DNA of 9,723 nt from an uncultured Eubacteriales bacterium (GTDB taxonomy: Bacteria > Bacillota > Clostridia > Oscillospirales > Oscillospiraceae). The DNA is taken from positions 1-9,723 of the forward strand of contig ONVR01000049.1 in NCBI GenBank assembly GCA_900321335.1, in the 5' to 3' direction. The notes under the pieces were generated by a model. The model did no database searches. It saw nothing but the letters and a program-made list of their open reading frames with translations, and was not told where the DNA came from. A program made the translations under genes and the position numbers. This document shows, one piece after another, positions 6,668-9,723 of this stretch. Numbering within the stretch: position 1 is the first letter of the stretch; every line of letters starts with the position of its first letter.

Positions 6668-6686
6668 ACCACCAAGGGGTATTTTG
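6665..6686 (+). repeat. Dyad-containing 22-bp direct repeat, copy 2 (operator candidate)
   Basis: AATACCAC, variable CAA, then GGGGTATTTTG. The ends AATACC and GGTATT are inverted copies 7 bases apart. It overlaps the 3' edge of the candidate promoter. The layout ATACC-central tract-GGGGTAT resembles operators of the CsoR/RcnR/CstR repressor family, which is a guess from shape. The left half also pairs with an upstream GTGGTA (6655-6660). Confidence 0.65.
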
Positions 6687-6721
6687 AAGGACCAAAGGGT
6701 TTTGTAAGGAGAGAGTAAGTC

Positions 6722-8920
6722 ATGGCATTTATCATTGAAAACGATCTGCTTGTAAAATACGAACAGGAGCCCGGTGCCGTCAGCGTTACGGTTCCCGATA
6801 CGGTCACGGGTATCGGCCAGAGGGCCTTTCAGGGCTGTACCCTGGAGACGATTCTTCTGCCCGAGACGGTCACCCGGGTGGAGACAGGCGCCTTTGCCGG
6901 CTGCGTCCGGCTCCGGGAGATTTGCCTGCCGGCGGGGGTAAACGCCGTTTATTCCCTTGCCTTCGAGGGGTGCGCCGCTTTGGAGCGAGTGGTGCTGCCG
7001 GAAAACCTGCAGCACTATGGGGAGCACGTTTTCCGGGGGTGTGAAAAGCTCAATCGTCTGGAAAGCCCGGACGGGAGAGTCGTCCTGACCTGCGAGGATC
7101 TGGAAAAGACAGGGATCCGCTTTGCCATACCCGAGGACTATACCAACCAGGCCCAGATCGGTCTGTACCTGGACGCGGTGTGCAAATCCAGCTGCCGCCT
7201 CACCGTTGTCTCTGCAGAGACGGGGGAGACGCTCTATCAGCTGTGGATCGCCTTTGACAAGGAGACGCCGGAGCTGCAGCAGGCGGTCCGCGCTCTGTTT
7301 TACGACACCTATGACTACGATTTCGCCCAGTCAGACTCCTATTTCCGCAGCATGAAGAGTACCCGCAACAAGGCCATGTACGCCTTTTTGCGTCTGAAGT
7401 ACCCGTACCAGCTGGGAGACGAGTACGCCATCTTGTTCCGCAACTTCCTCAAGCGATTTGCCACCAACGCCCTGTCCTTTTTCATCGACGACGACACGCC
7501 GGAGGAGCTGGCGTTTGCCGAGCAGATCGGCATGTTTGAGAAGGCGGATTTTGAAGAGCTCATCGACTACAGCCGGGAGATGGGGAAGGAGGACTTCGCC
7601 CAGCGCCTGACGGAATGTCAGAACCGGCGGGACAGCGGCACGGGCACAGGGGTGCATACCCTGACGCCGGCCCAGATCAAAAAGCTCAATGAGCCGGTGT
7701 TCCAGCGCCTGCAGGAGAAAAAGGCCCGGCTGCGCCGGGCGGCGGAGGAGCGGCTGGCCCGTACCGCCGGGAATGAGACCCTCATCAGCGCGCTGATCGA
7801 GAACGTAAAGGCCGACGACCGGGCGGCTGTCCGCCGCCTGCTGGCTGACGGGGCCGACGTCATTGACCGGGATACCCTGGTCAGCTGCTGCCGGATCGCC
7901 GTGGAAAACGACGACAGCTATATGCTTCAGGAGCTCTTTGAGGCCATGCCCGCCCTTGACGGTACTCTGGCCGCCGATATGCTGGAGGCCGCCGTCATTG
8001 CAGGTAATCTCAGTACGGTGAAGTTCCTCTGTGTCTACGCCAAAGAGATCAACCCCTACAACCGGGCTTTGGGCTACACCCTGCGCCAGGCCAATTACGA
8101 GATGGCCAAGGCGATCCTGTCCCGGGACGACCAGATGCTCAAGAGCGCGTCTTATATCAAAAACGTGTACAAAAGTCTGGGAGAGGGACCGGAGCTGGAG
8201 ATCCTCAAGAGCCGTCTTGTGGACGTGCAGTATCTGGAGTACAATTACTACGACGACGATTTCCGTTACATCCTGCTCAACTGCAGCCGCAACGGACTGA
8301 TCGGCGATGAGTTCTACGACGTGCATTACACCCTGGTTAAGCTTGCGCCCACACAGGAGCGGATTGCCTTTATCCGCCGCATGTACGAGACGGGCCTGTT
8401 TACCCGGGAGCATCTGGAGTATCTGTGCTTCCTGGCCGTGGACTCCGATGAGATCCCCATTGCCAGGGCGGCGCTGGCGCTCGGTGTGGAGGAGATCGAC
8501 GTAAAGAAGTACTCTGTCATGGCCAACCACCAGACCGTACTGACGGATATGGGGGATCTGCTGACCAGCAATCCCAAGCGGCCCAGTGACGAGAAGTTTT
8601 ACTTCATTCTGGACCGGATCCGGGATAACTCCCTCCGGCTCAAACGGATCTATCTGCTCAAGAGCGCGGATATTACCAGGACCCTTGCCATTTTGAAGCA
8701 CAGCTCGCTGGAGACCTGCGAGGACGTGGATCTGGCGGTGGAATACTTTGTCCGCCACGGCTCTGTAGAGGCGGTGGAGATCCTGTGCCACTGGGGCCTT
8801 GAGGACGCCTGCTTTGAGATGGCCCAGCGCCTGAAGAAAACGGAACTGATCGCATGGATCCTCAACTACAAAAACGAAAACACGGCAAGAGCCGGGATCG
8901 ACGAGCGCTTTGCCTTCTGA
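6722..8920 (+). CDS. Leucine-rich repeat (BspA type) plus ankyrin-like repeat protein
   Basis: The 732-residue product has no signal peptide, membrane segment or anchor, so it looks cytoplasmic. Residues ~20-107 hold four BspA/LRR_5-type repeats of ~20-23 residues, each ending in AF-x-GC or VFRGC (ends at 39, 61, 84 and 107) with an LP-x-x-V core. Residues ~110-330 are unrecognised and mostly helical. A charged, Arg/Lys/Glu-rich helix follows at ~327-347. Ankyrin-like helix pairs cover ~352-475 (for example AVRRLLADGADV and AAVIAGNLSTVKFL). Weaker similar units are seen at ~565-592 and ~666-720 (VRHGSVEAVEILCHWG). Both repeat classes mediate protein binding, so an adaptor or sensor role is likely; no catalytic motif is visible. 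The start has AAGGAGA (6706-6712) 9 bases upstream. The following VWA-like gene starts 47 bases downstream and is probably co-transcribed. Confidence 0.8.
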   Translation: MAFIIENDLLVKYEQEPGAVSVTVPDTVTGIGQRAFQGCTLETILLPETVTRVETGAFAGCVRLREICLPAGVNAVYSLAFEGCAALERVVLPENLQHYGEHVFRGCEKLNRLESPDGRVVLTCEDLEKTGIRFAIPEDYTNQAQIGLYLDAVCKSSCRLTVVSAETGETLYQLWIAFDKETPELQQAVRALFYDTYDYDFAQSDSYFRSMKSTRNKAMYAFLRLKYPYQLGDEYAILFRNFLKRFATNALSFFIDDDTPEELAFAEQIGMFEKADFEELIDYSREMGKEDFAQRLTECQNRRDSGTGTGVHTLTPAQIKKLNEPVFQRLQEKKARLRRAAEERLARTAGNETLISALIENVKADDRAAVRRLLADGADVIDRDTLVSCCRIAVENDDSYMLQELFEAMPALDGTLAADMLEAAVIAGNLSTVKFLCVYAKEINPYNRALGYTLRQANYEMAKAILSRDDQMLKSASYIKNVYKSLGEGPELEILKSRLVDVQYLEYNYYDDDFRYILLNCSRNGLIGDEFYDVHYTLVKLAPTQERIAFIRRMYETGLFTREHLEYLCFLAVDSDEIPIARAALALGVEEIDVKKYSVMANHQTVLTDMGDLLTSNPKRPSDEKFYFILDRIRDNSLRLKRIYLLKSADITRTLAILKHSSLETCEDVDLAVEYFVRHGSVEAVEILCHWGLEDACFEMAQRLKKTELIAWILNYKNENTARAGIDERFAF

Positions 8921-8926
8921 AAAACA

Positions 8927-8943
8927 GGATCCCCGCGGGATCC
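8927..8943. other. Short hairpin between the LRR-ankyrin and VWA-like genes
   Basis: GGATCCC (8927-8933) and GGGATCC (8937-8943) are inverted copies around a 3-base loop. On the + strand only GCTTAAC follows, so it is a poor terminator there. On the - strand the stem is followed after two bases by five Ts (complement of the A-run 8920-8924), so it could stop antisense transcription. Confidence 0.5.
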
Positions 8944-8967
8944 GCTTAACTGGGAAACGGAATGCCT

Positions 8968-9723
8968 ATGGACAGAACGTCACCACAATTTGAAAAAGCC
9001 GACTCTCTGGCCCGTGAGATCCTCAAGCTGGCCAGAAACACCCTGCTGATCAATCTGCGCTTCCTGGATATGGCCCTGAGCGAGTTTGACTATCTGTATG
9101 CCCCGGACATGGTGGGAACCGACGGGAAAAACCTGTACTACGATCCCCGGCTTCTTCTGCGGGCCTACAAAAAGGATAAAAACAGCGTCACCCGGCTGTA
9201 TCTGCACAGTCTGGTCCATTGCATCTGCCGGCACATGTTTGCCCCCGCCACCGTTGACCGTCCCCTGTGGGACCTGGCCTGCGACATGGCAACGGAGCAT
9301 ATCGTTGCCGATCTGGACGTCTCCGGCCAGCCCGCGGCCGATCAATCGGCCATGCACTATGAGCTGCGGAAGTTTGAGGATAAACCGGGACAGCTCACGG
9401 CGGAGCGGATCTACACAAAGCTCAAAAGCGGCCGGGTCCCGGAAGAAAAGATCGCACAGCTGCGGACCCTGTTTGTCAAGGATGACCACCGCCTGTGGTA
9501 TCAGCGTCTCGACTACGGCAAGACCCTCTCGGAAGAAGAGGGGGAGCCCCCGGAGGAAGAGCCGGTGCAGCTGCTGCAAAAGGCCGGGGGCGACCACAGC
9601 GACGCAAACACGATCGACACGGACGAACTGGAGGCCACTGGCTACGTTCTGGCGGACAGCGGCGAGGAGGAGAAGGCGCAGCTTCTTGACCCGAAAAAAG
9701 AGCTGGAGCGCTTCTGGAAGGAC
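8968..9723 (+). CDS. DUF2201/VWA-like putative metallopeptidase, N-terminal part (runs off the window)
   Basis: An open frame of 252 codons continues past the window end with no stop. Its N-terminal layout fits the DUF2201 'putative metallopeptidase' domain that precedes a VWA-like domain. A helical start (ALSEFDYLYAPD, residues 36-47) leads to the histidine motif LHSLVHCICRH (79-89), then LWDLACDMATEHI. A typical HExxH is not present: the motif is His80-Ser-Leu-Val-His84 with a further His89, so the catalytic glutamate is replaced. The sequence turns acidic at ~190-205 (SEEEGEPPEEEP), like the linker before a VWA domain. The VWA part would lie beyond the window. An equally placed in-frame ATG at 8962 is possible; each ATG has a GGA 6 bases upstream. 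Such proteins often pair with a MoxR-type AAA ATPase, which is not in the window. Confidence 0.75.
   Translation, partial: MDRTSPQFEKADSLAREILKLARNTLLINLRFLDMALSEFDYLYAPDMVGTDGKNLYYDPRLLLRAYKKDKNSVTRLYLHSLVHCICRHMFAPATVDRPLWDLACDMATEHIVADLDVSGQPAADQSAMHYELRKFEDKPGQLTAERIYTKLKSGRVPEEKIAQLRTLFVKDDHRLWYQRLDYGKTLSEEEGEPPEEEPVQLLQKAGGDHSDANTIDTDELEATGYVLADSGEEEKAQLLDPKKELERFWKD

Noticed and set aside
6146..7027. 293-codon open frame on the - strand spanning the metallopeptidase and the promoter gap
   Set aside because: It runs antisense through the HELAH-coding region, the repeats and the LRR start, with no domain or initiation signal.
7331..8791. 486-codon open frame on the - strand across the LRR-ankyrin gene
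   Set aside because: The + strand frame has coherent repeats and a strong ribosome binding site; the antisense product is not family-like.
9495..9689. 64-codon + strand open frame near the end
   Set aside because: Out of frame with the continuous 252-codon VWA-like gene and rich in Arg/Gly, as expected for a shifted reading of GC-rich DNA.

Overview
The window is a high-GC bacterial segment in which every credible gene lies on the + strand. Gene content and style point to an anaerobic Firmicute of class Clostridia, probably a gut Oscillospirales/Oscillospiraceae-type acetogen. The grounds are a Wood-Ljungdahl (acetyl-CoA pathway) operon, strong AGGAGG-type ribosome binding sites, and a BspA-type leucine-rich repeat protein next to a VWA-like putative metallopeptidase. 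The taxonomic placement is an inference; the pathway assignment is firm.

Region 1 (1-5304) is the carbonyl/methyl branch of the Wood-Ljungdahl pathway. It holds the 3' end of acsB (acetyl-CoA synthase, with the Cys-Gly-Cys motif that binds the distal nickel of the A-cluster), acsD and acsC (small and large subunits of the corrinoid iron-sulfur protein, CFeSP), acsE (methyltetrahydrofolate:CFeSP methyltransferase) and an acsV-like gene (reductive activator of CFeSP). AcsE moves the methyl group from methyl-THF to Co(I) of AcsCD. AcsCD delivers it to the A-cluster of AcsB, where it joins CO and CoA. The AcsV-like protein re-reduces CFeSP that has been oxidised to Co(II). The genes are closely spaced (11 to 84 bases) and look co-transcribed. 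A DUF3786 gene (5371-5991) of unknown function follows, and a good intrinsic terminator (6004-6030) closes the unit.

Region 2 (6044-6565) is a small YgjP/DUF45-type zinc metallopeptidase that starts only 13 bases after that terminator. The 156-base gap 6566-6721 is AT-rich. Together with the preceding stop codon it holds two copies of a 22-bp dyad-containing element exactly 100 bp apart, with a plausible promoter between and overlapping them.

Region 3 (6722-9723) is a 732-residue cytoplasmic-looking protein that joins BspA-type leucine-rich repeats to ankyrin-like helical repeats. It is followed by the 5' part of a DUF2201/VWA-like putative metallopeptidase gene that runs off the window. In that gene the HExxH-like motif reads HSLVH, so the catalytic glutamate is absent.

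The less understood points are: three strong hairpins without U-tracts at gene junctions or gene starts in the acs operon; an AcsV about 70 residues shorter than the characterised protein; DUF3786 in a Wood-Ljungdahl operon; the paired operator-like repeats; and the LRR-ankyrin/VWA-like pair. No tRNA, rRNA, CRISPR array, insertion sequence or frameshifted gene was seen.
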